The notes under the pieces were generated by a model that saw only the letters and a list, made by a program, of their open reading frames with translations, ran no database searches and was not told where the DNA came from. From contig JAWKLF010000004.1 of assembly GCA_041392835.1 (NCBI GenBank), positions 1 through 64,000 of the forward strand: a DNA stretch of 64,000 nt, read 5' to 3'. Source of the stretch: OLB11 sp041392835 (lineage in GTDB: Bacteria > Bacteroidota > Bacteroidia > Chitinophagales > Chitinophagaceae). Shown here piece by piece: positions 14,084 through 23,986 of the stretch (the stretch's first letter is position 1; each line of letters opens with the position of its first letter). Made by a program: the position numbers and the translations under genes.

Positions 14084-16690
14084 TTAAAAGTTAAATTTCA
14101 AACTACCAAAAATACCCAAAGGAGTAGCATTTGAAGAAGAATTTGTAATTGGTATTGCTCTCCATACAAAATCTACTCGCAGTACTTTAAAAATATTTTC
14201 TACGCCTGCACCCAGTTCGGCATAAGGCACATTTGATAATGATTGAAAAGGGTATCCTTTGTTTAGGTTAAGATTTTTATTTTGCTGACTCAAAGAACCA
14301 TATACCGATTTAAAATTCCAAAATGTTCGTAATTTCATTTTCTTTATCAATGGAATATATCGGAAAAACAAAGGCCCTGTACTATGCTCCATCATAACTC
14401 CAACATATTGATCGCTCAAATACTCATATCGTTGCATTAAATTAAATGCTCTGGTATTGTAGTAATAGTACTCATTACCAGGATGAATTTCGAGAAGTGG
14501 ATAAGGCAGCTCGCCCCAAATTTTTCCTGCAAAAATTGTATAAAATATACTTCCTAAATATCTCGACTTTAATCTATCAGTAACGCTGAATCTAATTTTT
14601 TGAAAATCATGCTGACCCTCTAAAACATTTTTAAACCCAGCACTAAGCGTTAGATTTAATATAGGCTTAGAAGTACCTAAACTGGTTCTATAGTAGTTTC
14701 CTTCTACAAACTGTTCTTTATATGCAAATCTAAAATTGACTCCGAATTCATTATTTTTTAATACACTGGTAGTGGCACCCAAATCATTTAAAAAAATATG
14801 TTCGTATGGCAAAGGTGTATAGGGTGTATAAGTTCTTTTTTCGGCAAATACTTGATAACTAAATCCATTGAAGTAGCTATTGTAATATTCTATTCGGATT
14901 CTATCCAAAAAAGATAATTTCCAAGGAATGCTTTTTTTTCGACCTATGGTTGAAAAAATATTATCGACTGATGCAGAATTATCATATTGATTAAGATTGT
15001 TATCCAAATCATGTTTATATTCTGCATAAATATATTGACGAGGGTGTCTTTTTAACAACCACAACATGCTACCCATATACTTAAAACGTTCATCCTGGAA
15101 ACCATAAGCTATATAAGAGCGCAAATAAATATTTTTAAACAATTTAGGTGTGGTACCCATGTTAAAACGAATTCTACTTCCTTCAATTACATTTTTACTA
15201 TACAAATTGTATAATGAACCAATTTCAAGCGGACCTAATTCTTTGATTCCTGTTCCAATAAAATAGGCCGCATTATAGTATTTTTTATATACAGGCAAAT
15301 TTTGTATCGTATCGATTAAATGATAAATAGCTTTTTCATTTTTTGATAAAGAATCATGACGAACACTATTCCAATAATCTTCATTTCTTTCTAATGCCAA
15401 AGGGTCTAAATCAGAATCTCCCTTCTTTTTCTTTTGATTCAACAAATTTGCAATTGACTCCTGATTTACTTGAATATTTTTATAGGTCGTTGTTTTTCTA
15501 CCTAAAAAACCAGCCACCTTGTTGCCATGTGGTGGTAAAAAATCTACATAAAATTTATCCTTTGTCAAAAACCAAAGCGTATCTTCAAAACAAGAAAACT
15601 CCTGCAGCAAATCAATTTTATTGACCCAGTTTACTTGTTGATCCTTTGAAATAATCATAGATACTTTTTGTATCGCAAAGTCTGTATCATGTATCCACAT
15701 GTCGCCATAAAAAGTATGCTCTGCCTGACGCTTAGGCACAAACATTACTTGATAGCAAAGCTTCCCTTTGATTTCCTGAGTATCAACTAAGTGGTACGTA
15801 TAAAAGGAAGGTGCATCATTGGCTATTGGGCTAATAAAATTGATGTCAAAGACTAAAATTTTATTTTCATAAACATTAATATTTTGATACATAGACCCCA
15901 GCATCTTTGACATACTTGCATTTTTGTATCCTGACACACGCGAACCTTTTATGTATTCTTTAGAAAGTTTTGGTTTTTGCTGATAGTAATAGTCTGAAAT
16001 GGTTTCTGTCAAAAACAATGGCAAAAATGGTTTATCCTCACTGGTTGAATCAATATATTGCTCTACAAAATCAAACTTTTTAAGTATGGGCGATTTTTTA
16101 AAAGCTGTTTTAGGTATTTTATTAATATCAACCTCAATTTTGTTATACACCTCATAACTATAGTTATTGGCTTTGTCATAATTATTGTGAGGCTTATTGG
16201 CAATAACTTGTTTCACCAATTTCAAAGCCGGATTTCTGGAAACCTTTATTACCATATCTTTAATTTGCACTGCTGTACGCGGCATTTCTATTTTGTATGA
16301 CTGATAGGAATCATTGGGATTGATATAGATTTTCTTTTTGGCATAGCCTATGGCACTTATCAAAATGGTATCATAAGGTACTATAATATTTTCAAAAATC
16401 ACTTGTCCATCTATATCTGCTCTTTTGCCTATGCCTGTATTTAAAAAAGATACAGTAGCAAAAGACAAACCCTCGTCCGTAGTAAAATCTCTAATATTGA
16501 GCTGAATAGTGCAAGGTTTATTTGTTGGAATAAAGGTATTAGCTGTCTGATTTTCTTGACTTATACTATCAGCAGAAATATTATTAATTGAATCTTTAAA
16601 TTCTATTTGAGCAAACATTTGTTTGTGAAGAAAAAAACTAAATAAGAAGAAACAATAAAAAATAATACCTTGAAGTAGCTTTCTCATCAT
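14084..16690 (-). CDS. DUF5686 outer-membrane protein with carboxypeptidase-like regulatory domain
   Basis: This 868-residue envelope protein has a signal peptide (about 1-27, ending MFAQ) and a CarboxypepD_reg-like beta-sandwich (about 58-145: IQLNIRDFTTDEGLSFATVSF, GQVIFENI). The long DUF5686 region that follows ends in a beta-barrel-like C-terminus (GIFGSLKFNF). Proteins of this type are outer-membrane proteins in Bacteroidota; their cargo is unknown. The gene follows the upstream TolB-like gene by 12 bp, so the two probably form an operon. The start may be Met1 or Met2. Confidence 0.75.
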   Translation of the reverse strand: MMRKLLQGIIFYCFFLFSFFLHKQMFAQIEFKDSINNISADSISQENQTANTFIPTNKPCTIQLNIRDFTTDEGLSFATVSFLNTGIGKRADIDGQVIFENIIVPYDTILISAIGYAKKKIYINPNDSYQSYKIEMPRTAVQIKDMVIKVSRNPALKLVKQVIANKPHNNYDKANNYSYEVYNKIEVDINKIPKTAFKKSPILKKFDFVEQYIDSTSEDKPFLPLFLTETISDYYYQQKPKLSKEYIKGSRVSGYKNASMSKMLGSMYQNINVYENKILVFDINFISPIANDAPSFYTYHLVDTQEIKGKLCYQVMFVPKRQAEHTFYGDMWIHDTDFAIQKVSMIISKDQQVNWVNKIDLLQEFSCFEDTLWFLTKDKFYVDFLPPHGNKVAGFLGRKTTTYKNIQVNQESIANLLNQKKKKGDSDLDPLALERNEDYWNSVRHDSLSKNEKAIYHLIDTIQNLPVYKKYYNAAYFIGTGIKELGPLEIGSLYNLYSKNVIEGSRIRFNMGTTPKLFKNIYLRSYIAYGFQDERFKYMGSMLWLLKRHPRQYIYAEYKHDLDNNLNQYDNSASVDNIFSTIGRKKSIPWKLSFLDRIRIEYYNSYFNGFSYQVFAEKRTYTPYTPLPYEHIFLNDLGATTSVLKNNEFGVNFRFAYKEQFVEGNYYRTSLGTSKPILNLTLSAGFKNVLEGQHDFQKIRFSVTDRLKSRYLGSIFYTIFAGKIWGELPYPLLEIHPGNEYYYYNTRAFNLMQRYEYLSDQYVGVMMEHSTGPLFFRYIPLIKKMKLRTFWNFKSVYGSLSQQNKNLNLNKGYPFQSLSNVPYAELGAGVENIFKVLRVDFVWRAIPITNSSSNATPLGIFGSLKFNF

Positions 16691-16702
16691 GCCCAGAAAC
16701 TA

Positions 16703-19700
16703 TTAAAAATCATATGCCATAGACACATGCAACATGGGTCTTTTTTTGCGCTCGGCACTCCATGCCAAATCAGTACGAATGAAATAGCCCAAAAGAGTAG
16801 ATCGTATTCCAAATCCATAACCTACTGCAATATCTTGTTTGGTATCGTTTAAATACAAAGTCACGTTTCCACTTTGTAGTATAACGGGCGAATGCATATT
16901 TTCTGAGTTAGGAATAACACCACGCCATGCACTTCCCAAATCGGTAAAAGCTACAAGCTGCAAGCTATTTAAAAAATTTGATTTGGATTTTTTATTAAAC
17001 AAGGTATTCAAAATAGGCATTCTTAGTTCTTCATTAAAAAGAATATAGCTATTACCATTTCGAGTGCCTTGTAAATAGCCTCTCACATTGGTAGCCAATG
17101 TTTGAAAGGCATAGTTTTGAGAATAGTCTATCAAAGTGGTAGAATCGAATCGAGGATAAAAATCATTGTCAACACCACCTAAAAAATATAAAATTTTAGC
17201 ATTTCCAAAACTGTGAGCACCAGCAAGGCGTGAAGCAAAAATGACATTTTTATAAATTGTAATATACTTTCGAGCATCGTAGCCAAGAGTATAAAAACCT
17301 TCTGTTTTTCCTGTCAATTTTAAAAAGTATTCAAAAAATATTTTAGCCTTTCCACCTTTAGAAATATTCAAATAGGGTTTTGACGTATTATCAAATACAT
17401 ATTCGGCTTTGCTAAATGCCCAATATTTTTTGTCGCTCTCAATGCCTATGCTATAGTGCTCTTGTGCTTTAAACAAAATTTTATCTAATCGAGCTCCTAA
17501 ATACAAACTTACACGCTGTGCGGTGCTAAATGGATAGGTCCAAGTGCCTTGCAAATAGTCAAAAGTTACTTTTCCCAAAACAGGATATGGCGAAAAGTTT
17601 GGTGCTATGCCTCTTGAAAAGTTATAATTATTGCTGTTTACAGAATGATAGTAAAGGATACTAAAGTCTGAACGATGTTTATAATTATTATACTGTAAAA
17701 AATAATCTAATGATCTAAAATTGGGTGCCAACCTAACGCCAGCTTCTAATTTATAATCTTCCATAATGTCAATTAATGAAGAGGATAAGAAGCCTGAAAG
17801 ACTTTGATTTTGAAACTGTGTTCCATAATAACCAAATGGCTGATAGCGATTAAAAAACAAGGTATTATCTATTGAAGTCTGTATAAAATCAGGATAGAAA
17901 TTGGTAATATATTTTTTGGGTTTAATTTTTAAAATAGTATCTGTAAAAAGTTGATAGCGTTCTTTCTTCTTATGTTTTAAGGCAAATGCATTTTCAAAAA
18001 AAGAAATTGTTGATGTATCCTCATCAAAGGGAGTTTGATAAGTAATCAGATTTTTTTTAGTATCATTCACATTTTCTTCTTGTATTGTACTTGCCTGCAA
18101 TGTATCTTCTTCCAGTAAATATTTTTCATTTTCTTCTTTTAAAACGATGTGTGGTGTTGCATATACTAAAATCTCTTTAGGAGTATATTGCAATTCCAAT
18201 ACTTTACTATTGATAGAAGTATATTCTTGTTTTAAGGTTACAAAAGGCAAAGGTTTTGTTTTGAGTATTTCAAAAGTATCTGTCAATGGGGCTCTCTTAG
18301 AAATTTTTACTTGTTCTCTACGTATATTTTTACCATCGTGTATTAAATATGCAAATCCATCCTGTCCCCACTGCATTGGGTATTCGATAACTGTTTTTGC
18401 GCTGCTCAATGGCACTAAATTGGTTCCAGTAGAAAACTGATACAAGAATAAATTAAAGTAAGGTGTAAAATCATTGCTTTTAGCATTTTCGCCTATATAT
18501 GGAGAGTTTCTATTGGAAAGAAATAATATACCCGTTTCAGTTCCATTTTGTATATACATGGGTGATTTGTCGTCAAATAAGTCATTTGTAATATTAGTAA
18601 CTCGTGTAGTTTTAATATTCATTTGAAACAAATCGCTTTGACCTTTTTTGATGCCTGTTATGGCCAAATTAGTTTCATCACCCATAAAACAAAGACCCGT
18701 TATTCGTTCTATATATCGAAATCGTATCATTTTGTTTTCTTGTTTTCGTCTATGGCTATAAAGTACTTTTAGTTTTAGTTTATTATTTACTTGATAAACG
18801 ATAGCTAATAAATTGCCTGAAGGGCTCCAAGCCAAATGTGGATAATCGGGATCTTTATTATCTATCAAGCCCTCGTTTCCTCCATCTATAATTTCTTCTC
18901 TACGTTCGGTTTTAGTGTCCTGCACATACACATGATATTTGCCATCTCTGTGCTCTACATAAGCAATGTCTTTGCCTGTAGGCGACATAGTAATTTTAGA
19001 ATAGGTGCCCTGTGGTTTTTGCTTGATTTTTGTAAGCAAAGTTCTATTATTTTTTTTCGATAGCGTATCAAACAAGAAGTTAGATTCACTTTGATTATAA
19101 TATTGTTCCCATTCTCTAAATACTTCTTTACTGTTTTTTTTCAAGATAGATTCTAACGATGCATTTACTGTTTTTCTAAATCGTGTTAGATACAAAATAT
19201 TAGAGATATCATTTTCACCGTATTGGTCCGCTATGTATTTCCAAAATGAAAAGCCAACTAACTTTGGGTTCAATAGGCTTACTTCTTCAAAACGTTGATG
19301 TTTTGAATTTTTCAAAAGTGTTTCTAATTCAATTTGATTTTGAGCTGTCCACTCGTCTGATAAGTACTGAATATAGCCAATAGTAAACCATTCTGGCAAA
19401 TTCATTTTCACAGAATTCTTTACAACCTCTTTTATATTGGTTCCAAACAACATCCTATTTTTCATTAATTCCGAAACACCTTTCCTGATTTGTTTTTTTA
19501 AATCATTGTGGTCGCCACTAAAATAGATTGGAATATTTTCTCCTAAAATTTCTACTTTACCTCCTCCGGCTTCGTTAATTTCATTATTCTTTCTACCTAA
19601 ATTAGTTTGCTTAAATTCTGTAAAGGAATTGTAGAGAACCAAATTAATTTTTCGGGGCAAATGCCCACCCATCATATTGACAATATGATTTATTTCTTGC

Positions 19701-19918
19701 TCTGCAATATGCAATGCATAAATTGCATTTTCTTTTCCTTTGTCGTAATAAAAACATCTGAAATGTGTGCTATCAAAATAGTTCCAATTAAATACATTGT
19801 ATTGTACCCTATTTTGCCCAAATTGTTCCCATGAAGCTTGGGCACTTACTTTTTGAGAAATAAAAAGTAAAATGCTAAATATAAAAATAGGAATATGATG
19901 TATTTTCAATGCGCGCAT
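16703..19918 (-). CDS. TolB-like beta-propeller protein with C-terminal outer-membrane barrel
   Basis: This 1,071-residue protein starts with a signal peptide (MRALKIHHIPIFIFSILLFI then SQKVSAQ). Residues about 30-280 resemble the peptidase-MA-like domain found in this family, but no HExxH is visible, so it is probably not a protease. Residues about 290-560 contain WD40/PD40-like blades (GKDIAYVEHRDGKYHVYVQD, HLAWSPSGNLLAIVYQ). The last ~400 residues are rich in aromatic beta-strands and end LHVSMAYDF, like a surface-antigen/BamA-type barrel. A role in envelope assembly or export is inference. It is transcribed together with the DUF5686 gene. Confidence 0.7.
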   Translation of the reverse strand: MRALKIHHIPIFIFSILLFISQKVSAQASWEQFGQNRVQYNVFNWNYFDSTHFRCFYYDKGKENAIYALHIAEQEINHIVNMMGGHLPRKINLVLYNSFTEFKQTNLGRKNNEINEAGGGKVEILGENIPIYFSGDHNDLKKQIRKGVSELMKNRMLFGTNIKEVVKNSVKMNLPEWFTIGYIQYLSDEWTAQNQIELETLLKNSKHQRFEEVSLLNPKLVGFSFWKYIADQYGENDISNILYLTRFRKTVNASLESILKKNSKEVFREWEQYYNQSESNFLFDTLSKKNNRTLLTKIKQKPQGTYSKITMSPTGKDIAYVEHRDGKYHVYVQDTKTERREEIIDGGNEGLIDNKDPDYPHLAWSPSGNLLAIVYQVNNKLKLKVLYSHRRKQENKMIRFRYIERITGLCFMGDETNLAITGIKKGQSDLFQMNIKTTRVTNITNDLFDDKSPMYIQNGTETGILFLSNRNSPYIGENAKSNDFTPYFNLFLYQFSTGTNLVPLSSAKTVIEYPMQWGQDGFAYLIHDGKNIRREQVKISKRAPLTDTFEILKTKPLPFVTLKQEYTSINSKVLELQYTPKEILVYATPHIVLKEENEKYLLEEDTLQASTIQEENVNDTKKNLITYQTPFDEDTSTISFFENAFALKHKKKERYQLFTDTILKIKPKKYITNFYPDFIQTSIDNTLFFNRYQPFGYYGTQFQNQSLSGFLSSSLIDIMEDYKLEAGVRLAPNFRSLDYFLQYNNYKHRSDFSILYYHSVNSNNYNFSRGIAPNFSPYPVLGKVTFDYLQGTWTYPFSTAQRVSLYLGARLDKILFKAQEHYSIGIESDKKYWAFSKAEYVFDNTSKPYLNISKGGKAKIFFEYFLKLTGKTEGFYTLGYDARKYITIYKNVIFASRLAGAHSFGNAKILYFLGGVDNDFYPRFDSTTLIDYSQNYAFQTLATNVRGYLQGTRNGNSYILFNEELRMPILNTLFNKKSKSNFLNSLQLVAFTDLGSAWRGVIPNSENMHSPVILQSGNVTLYLNDTKQDIAVGYGFGIRSTLLGYFIRTDLAWSAERKKRPMLHVSMAYDF

Positions 19919-20004
19919 TATGTTGGATTATAAAAATACATAATATATTTATTATTAAACGTTTTTTTAGATATGAAAATTGTCTCAAGGTTTAATAGAA
20001 GTGC

Positions 20005-20286
20005 TTATTTTATCAAAATATCTTTAATAAACTCTTCTTCTAAATAGGTATTTATTTTTTCTATCAATAAATGCTTATTATAACTTAGTTCTTGTTTGAG
20101 TGGTGCTATATCTGTGTAGATTATCAATTTCCTATCGGAAATAACAAGATCTTTGGTATGTTTTGCAACAGCTTTGCCTACTATACTCTCCCAATCATTC
20201 AATAGTTTAGTAGCCATATAAGAAGGTTTCCAATGGCTTTCCTGAATCATTTTTTTTATTGCATCTTTGATAGAGTATTCAGCCAT
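20005..20286 (-). CDS. DUF721 (DciA-like) protein
   Basis: This 93-residue protein covers the compact DUF721 fold (KLLNDWESIVGKAVAKHTKDLVISDRKLIIYTD, split over residues 27-59, then LKQELSYNKHLLIEKIN). DciA proteins load the replicative helicase DnaB in many bacteria lacking DnaC; the Bacteroidota versions are short like this one. A role in replication here is by homology only. It is the last gene of the minus-strand run from ferredoxin, 9 bp after the NtrC-like gene. Confidence 0.75.
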   Translation of the reverse strand: MAEYSIKDAIKKMIQESHWKPSYMATKLLNDWESIVGKAVAKHTKDLVISDRKLIIYTDIAPLKQELSYNKHLLIEKINTYLEEEFIKDILIK

Positions 20287-20295
20287 AGGTTTTGT

Positions 20296-21462
20296 TTATT
20301 TCGAATCAAATGTAACATAACGCTTAATATCATCTAAGGTAATAGTTTTTTCACACATAATGACTAATCGTTCTATGACATTTCTAAGTTCTCTTATATT
20401 GCCCGACCATATATGATTCTCTAATTCTTGATATGCTTCTTCATCAAGTGTTTTAGGCTTCATTTTGTTATCGCCACAAATTTGCTTCATAAAATAATCG
20501 GCCAACACTCGTATATCTTTTTTACGCTCTCGCAAAGGAGGTACAGTAATATTTATAACACTCAAACGGTGAAATAAATCCATTCTAAATGTTCCTTTGC
20601 TAATCTCTTCGGTTAAATTTTTATTGGTAGCAGCTAGCACTCTTACATTTACCGAAATATCTTTTTCGCCCCCTACACGAGTAATCTTACCTTCTTGCAG
20701 TGCTCTTAATACTTTGGCTTGGGCATCCAAACTCATGTCGCCTATTTCGTCTAAAAACAAAGTTCCTCCATCGGCCAATTCGAACTTTCCTATACGCTGT
20801 TTAATAGCACTGGTAAAAGAACCTTTTTCGTGTCCAAACATTTCGCTATCGATAAGTTCCGATGGAATTGCAGCGCAGTTTACTTCTACAAAAGGCATAT
20901 TATAACGTTTACTGCGTTCGTGTACCCAACGAGCTACTAATTCTTTACCGCTTCCATTTTCACCTGTTATAAGTACACGCGCTTCGGTTGGTGCTACTTT
21001 ATCTATAGTTTGGTGTATGGTAGATATAGCTTCGCTCGAACCTATTATTTCTTGTATGCCAGATACCTTTCTTTTGAGGGTTGTGGTTTCTTCTTCTAAA
21101 GCCCCTTTATCAATGGCATTGCGTATAGTAATAAGTAAACGATTTAAATCGGGTGGCTTGGAAATAAAATCAAAAGCTCCCTTCTTTACTGCCTCTACTG
21201 CATCATCTGTAGAGCCATGACCCGATATCATGATGATTGGAGTATGTATACCCTGTTGCTTTAATTTATCTAGCATTCCCAAACCGTCCAAGGAAGGCAT
21301 TTTGATGTCGCTTAAAACACAATCAAATTTTTTAGACTTAATTAAATTATATCCTTCTACACCATCTACTGCTTCTACTACCTTATATCCTTCCATACTA
21401 AGGGTTTCAGCCAGTGCCTTACGTATACTTTTTTCGTCATCTATGATTAATATTGTCTGCAT
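20296..21462 (-). CDS. NtrC-type sigma-54 response regulator lacking a DNA-binding HTH
   Basis: This protein has 388 residues. A receiver domain (about 3-118) has the acidic pocket in IIDDEKS and the phosphoacceptor Asp in VLSDIKMP. The AAA+ domain (about 140-370) has Walker A GENGSGKE, the sigma-54 contact loop as GSFTSA (usually GAFTGA), and Walker B GTLFLDEIGDM. The protein then ends at DDIKRYVTFDSK with no Fis-type HTH. A frameshift is unlikely to be the cause, because the DUF721 gene begins 9 bp later. It may act on sigma-54 polymerase without a specific DNA site. It follows iscX by 9 bp. Confidence 0.85.
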   Translation of the reverse strand: MQTILIIDDEKSIRKALAETLSMEGYKVVEAVDGVEGYNLIKSKKFDCVLSDIKMPSLDGLGMLDKLKQQGIHTPIIMISGHGSTDDAVEAVKKGAFDFISKPPDLNRLLITIRNAIDKGALEEETTTLKRKVSGIQEIIGSSEAISTIHQTIDKVAPTEARVLITGENGSGKELVARWVHERSKRYNMPFVEVNCAAIPSELIDSEMFGHEKGSFTSAIKQRIGKFELADGGTLFLDEIGDMSLDAQAKVLRALQEGKITRVGGEKDISVNVRVLAATNKNLTEEISKGTFRMDLFHRLSVINITVPPLRERKKDIRVLADYFMKQICGDNKMKPKTLDEEAYQELENHIWSGNIRELRNVIERLVIMCEKTITLDDIKRYVTFDSK

Positions 21463-21471
21463 AGTTTTGAA

Positions 21472-21717
21472 TTATTTTTTTTGATTATCGCGCCATTCAT
21501 ACACCCAGCTACTTTGTATCATTTCCAAATGCCCTTCATTGCTTTCTTCTCGCTTTCCAACAAAGCCTTCAATTTGCAATACCCACTCTAACAAATCTGT
21601 AAATCGGATACGGTAAATTTTAGATTCTGAAAAATCATCACCAAAACGCTCATAGAGTTTGAGTGCTATATCTTCGTAGTCATTCCAGTGTATAGGTGGT
21701 TCGTAATTCATATTCAT
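21472..21717 (-). CDS. iscX: IscX iron-sulfur assembly accessory protein
   Basis: This 81-residue acidic protein has the IscX pattern: IHWNDYEDIALKLYERF, then the conserved DLLEWVLQIEGF, and the C-terminal EMIQSSWVYEWRDN. IscX binds the cysteine desulfurase IscS and iron, and adjusts Fe-S assembly. It lies 18 bp after the ferredoxin gene, reproducing the fdx-iscX order of isc operons, although iscS, iscU and hscAB are not here. Confidence 0.9.
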   Translation of the reverse strand: MNMNYEPPIHWNDYEDIALKLYERFGDDFSESKIYRIRFTDLLEWVLQIEGFVGKREESNEGHLEMIQSSWVYEWRDNQKK

Positions 21718-21735
21718 ATCATTTTTTGGTTTTTA

Positions 21736-22071
21736 TTATTCACCATGTATAAGTGTTTGATCGGGTATAGTTACTTCTAATGCCCCTTCTCCTTTTAATA
21801 ATATGCATTGGCAACTTAAGCGAGAACTAAGCTTGGGATTGCGTGCTCTATCTATAAAATCTTCTTCTTTATCGCTCAACTCTTCTACAAATTGTTCGCC
21901 TTGCTCCAAATAAATATGGCAAGTACTACAAGCACAAACCCCTCCACAGTTATGATGTAAATGAATATTGTTTTTTAGAGCGGTTTCCAAAATACTTTCA
22001 TCTTCAGGAACGTCTTTTATTAATATGGGTTCAAGGTCTTTTTGTTCAAATTTAAATTGGATGGAATACAT
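21736..22071 (-). CDS. fdx: [2Fe-2S] ferredoxin, adrenodoxin/Isc type
   Basis: This 111-residue protein has the cluster ligands C-x5-C-x2-C in HNCGGVCACSTCHIYL and the fourth Cys in SRLSCQCIL, as in vertebrate-type (Isc) ferredoxins. It donates electrons during iron-sulfur cluster building. It heads the minus-strand run with iscX, the NtrC-like regulator and the DUF721 gene. Length is normal for the family. Confidence 0.9.
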   Translation of the reverse strand: MYSIQFKFEQKDLEPILIKDVPEDESILETALKNNIHLHHNCGGVCACSTCHIYLEQGEQFVEELSDKEEDFIDRARNPKLSSRLSCQCILLKGEGALEVTIPDQTLIHGE

Positions 22072-22148
22072 TGCTTAGTAAAATATATATTTTTGTTTTT
22101 GTAGTGCAAATGTAATTGTTTTTAATGCTTAATCCTTTGAAGAAGGGT

Positions 22149-22180
22149 AAAAAAAAAGCAGCCTTTGGAAAGACTGCTTT
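22149..22180 (-). terminator. Intrinsic terminator after pckA
   Basis: On the minus strand AAAGCAG and CTGCTTT form a 7-bp stem around a 12-nt loop, followed by a run of T. It lies 24 bp past the pckA stop. Confidence 0.8.
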
Positions 22181-22203
22181 ACATTATAGTTTAAGAATAA
22201 AAT

Positions 22204-23818
22204 TTATATAGTAGCTACTACTTTAGGGGCTGATTGTAAAATTTCGTCATTGGCTTGTGCAGCATATTTTTCGAAATTTTTTATAAACATAGATGCTAAA
22301 TCATTTGCTTTTGCCATATAAGCTGCTTTGTCATCCCAAGTGTTTTGTGGAATTAAAATTTCATCTGGCACATTTGGGCAAGTAGTTGGCATAGCATATC
22401 CAAATACTGGATGGTTTTCGTAAGTTACATTATCTAATTCGCCACGCATTGCAGCAGTTATCATAGCTCGAGTATAACTTAGTTTCATTCGGCTTCCAAC
22501 TCCGTAGGAGCCACCACTCCACCCTGTATTGATAAGCCAAACATTCACATCGGGATTTTCTTCTAATTTTTTTCCTAATAATTCTGCATATTTTGTAGGA
22601 TGCAATGGTAAAAAAGCTCTACCAAAACAAGCACTAAATGTAGCTTGAGGCTCAGTAACACCAACTTCCGTACCAGCTACTTTGGCTGTGTAACCACTTA
22701 TAAAACTATACATTGCCTGACCTTTATTGAGCTTCGATATTGGAGGTAAAATGCCATAGGCATCGCATGTCAAGAAGAAAATATTTTTAGGATTGCCTCC
22801 CACACTTGGTTCTTTTACATTTGCAATGTGATCTATTGGATAAGCTACTCTTGTGTTTTCGGTAATGCTTCCATCTTCAAAGTTTACAGTGTTTGTTCCT
22901 TCGTAAAAAGTAATATTTTCTACCAATGCACCAGGCTTGATTGCATTAAATATTTGAGGTTCTTTTTCTTCGCTCAAATCAATGCATTTTGCATAGCACC
23001 CTCCTTCAAAATTAAAAATTGAGCCCTTATCCCATCCATGTTCATCATCACCTATTAATTTTCTGTTTGGATCTGCACTTAATGTCGTTTTGCCAGTTCC
23101 ACTAAGTCCAAAAAACAATGCTACATCGCCATTAGCTCCTTCGTTGGCAGAGCAATGCATACTTAAAACCCCTTTATCGTGTGGTAAAATATAATTGAGC
23201 ACACCAAAAATTCCTTTTTTCATTTCACCTGTATATCCACTACCGCCAATCAAAATAATCTTTTTAGTAAAATTTACTACCGTAAAATTAGCTTGTCTGG
23301 TACCGTGCTTATCAGGTATAGCTTCAAAGCTTGGTGCTTGAATGATATGCCAGTCAGGATTTTGAGTTTTTATTTCATCTTGGGTTGGTCTTTAAAAACA
23401 AATCATTGCAAAACAAATTAGCCCAAGGTGTTTCGTTGACAACTCTTATATTCAATCTATGATTAGGATCAGCACAAGCATAAGCATCGCGAACCCAAAG
23501 TTCTTTATTGTTTAAATGAGCCGCTACATCGTTATACAATACTTCAAAATGTTCAGGAGACATGGGAATATTGATGTCACTCCAATCTACACTTTGCTCG
23601 GTGTTTTGATCTTTGACAGTAAATTTATCTTTTGGAGATCGGCCTGTAAATTTTCCAGTATGGACAGACAATGCCCCCCTATCTGTAATTGTTCCCTGAC
23701 CTAATGTAACTGTTTGTTCCGTTAGGGTTTCTGAATTCAAATTCCAATGAATAGTTGACGCGTTGATACCTAAGCTATTAATAGAAGCGTTAGGATTTTT
23801 TAGTCCATTTTCTTGCAT
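22204..23818 (-). CDS. pckA: ATP-dependent phosphoenolpyruvate carboxykinase, one apparent frameshift
   Basis: This enzyme converts oxaloacetate plus ATP to PEP and CO2 in gluconeogenesis. The total span (~538 codons) is normal. The N-terminal 147 residues include TGRSPKDKFTVKD and WANLFCNDLFL. The remainder has ILIGGSGYTGEMKKGIF, the P-loop GLSGTGKTTLSADP, the kinase-2 motif DDEHGWD and the C-terminal substrate region. The frame breaks near 23385, where LFLK is followed by a premature stop; removing one base restores PTQDEIKTQNPDWHIIQAPS. All catalytic motifs are otherwise intact, so an assembly indel is more likely than gene loss. Confidence 0.85.
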
Positions 23819-23842
23819 TTGTTAAATTAGATTTTAAGAGCG

Positions 23843-23850
23843 CAAAGATA
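23843..23850 (-). promoter_or_regulatory. -7 box for pckA
   Basis: On the minus strand TATCTTTG matches TAnnTTTG, 24 bp before the pckA ATG at 23818. Confidence 0.5.
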
Positions 23851-23938
23851 GTCAAGCAATCCTTTTTTAAGGTTGATTTTGGTCATAATTTCTTAATATA
23901 ATTATCAATAGTTTAAATTGATTAAAAATTGATAAAAT

Positions 23939-23971
23939 ATATGTTTAAACATATGAAATTAATTATCTTTG
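23939..23971 (+). promoter_or_regulatory. yceI promoter with 16-bp perfect palindrome
   Basis: ATATGTTTAAACATAT (23939-23954) is a perfect 16-bp palindrome. Nine bases later comes TATCTTTG (23964-23971), a match to the -7 consensus, 15 bp before the ATG at 23987. The palindrome would cover the space between -33 and -7, a good place for a dimeric repressor or activator. Confidence 0.5.
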
Positions 23972-23986
23972 CAAAAATTTTAAAAA

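Noticed and set aside
20287..20296. Frameshift removing the HTH of the NtrC-like regulator
   Set aside because: Only 9 bp separate its stop from the DUF721 gene, so there is no room for a displaced HTH coding region.
22828..23022. Small plus-strand frames inside pckA and similar frames inside other long genes
   Set aside because: They lie antisense or out of frame within clearly coding genes, with no own start signals or family features.
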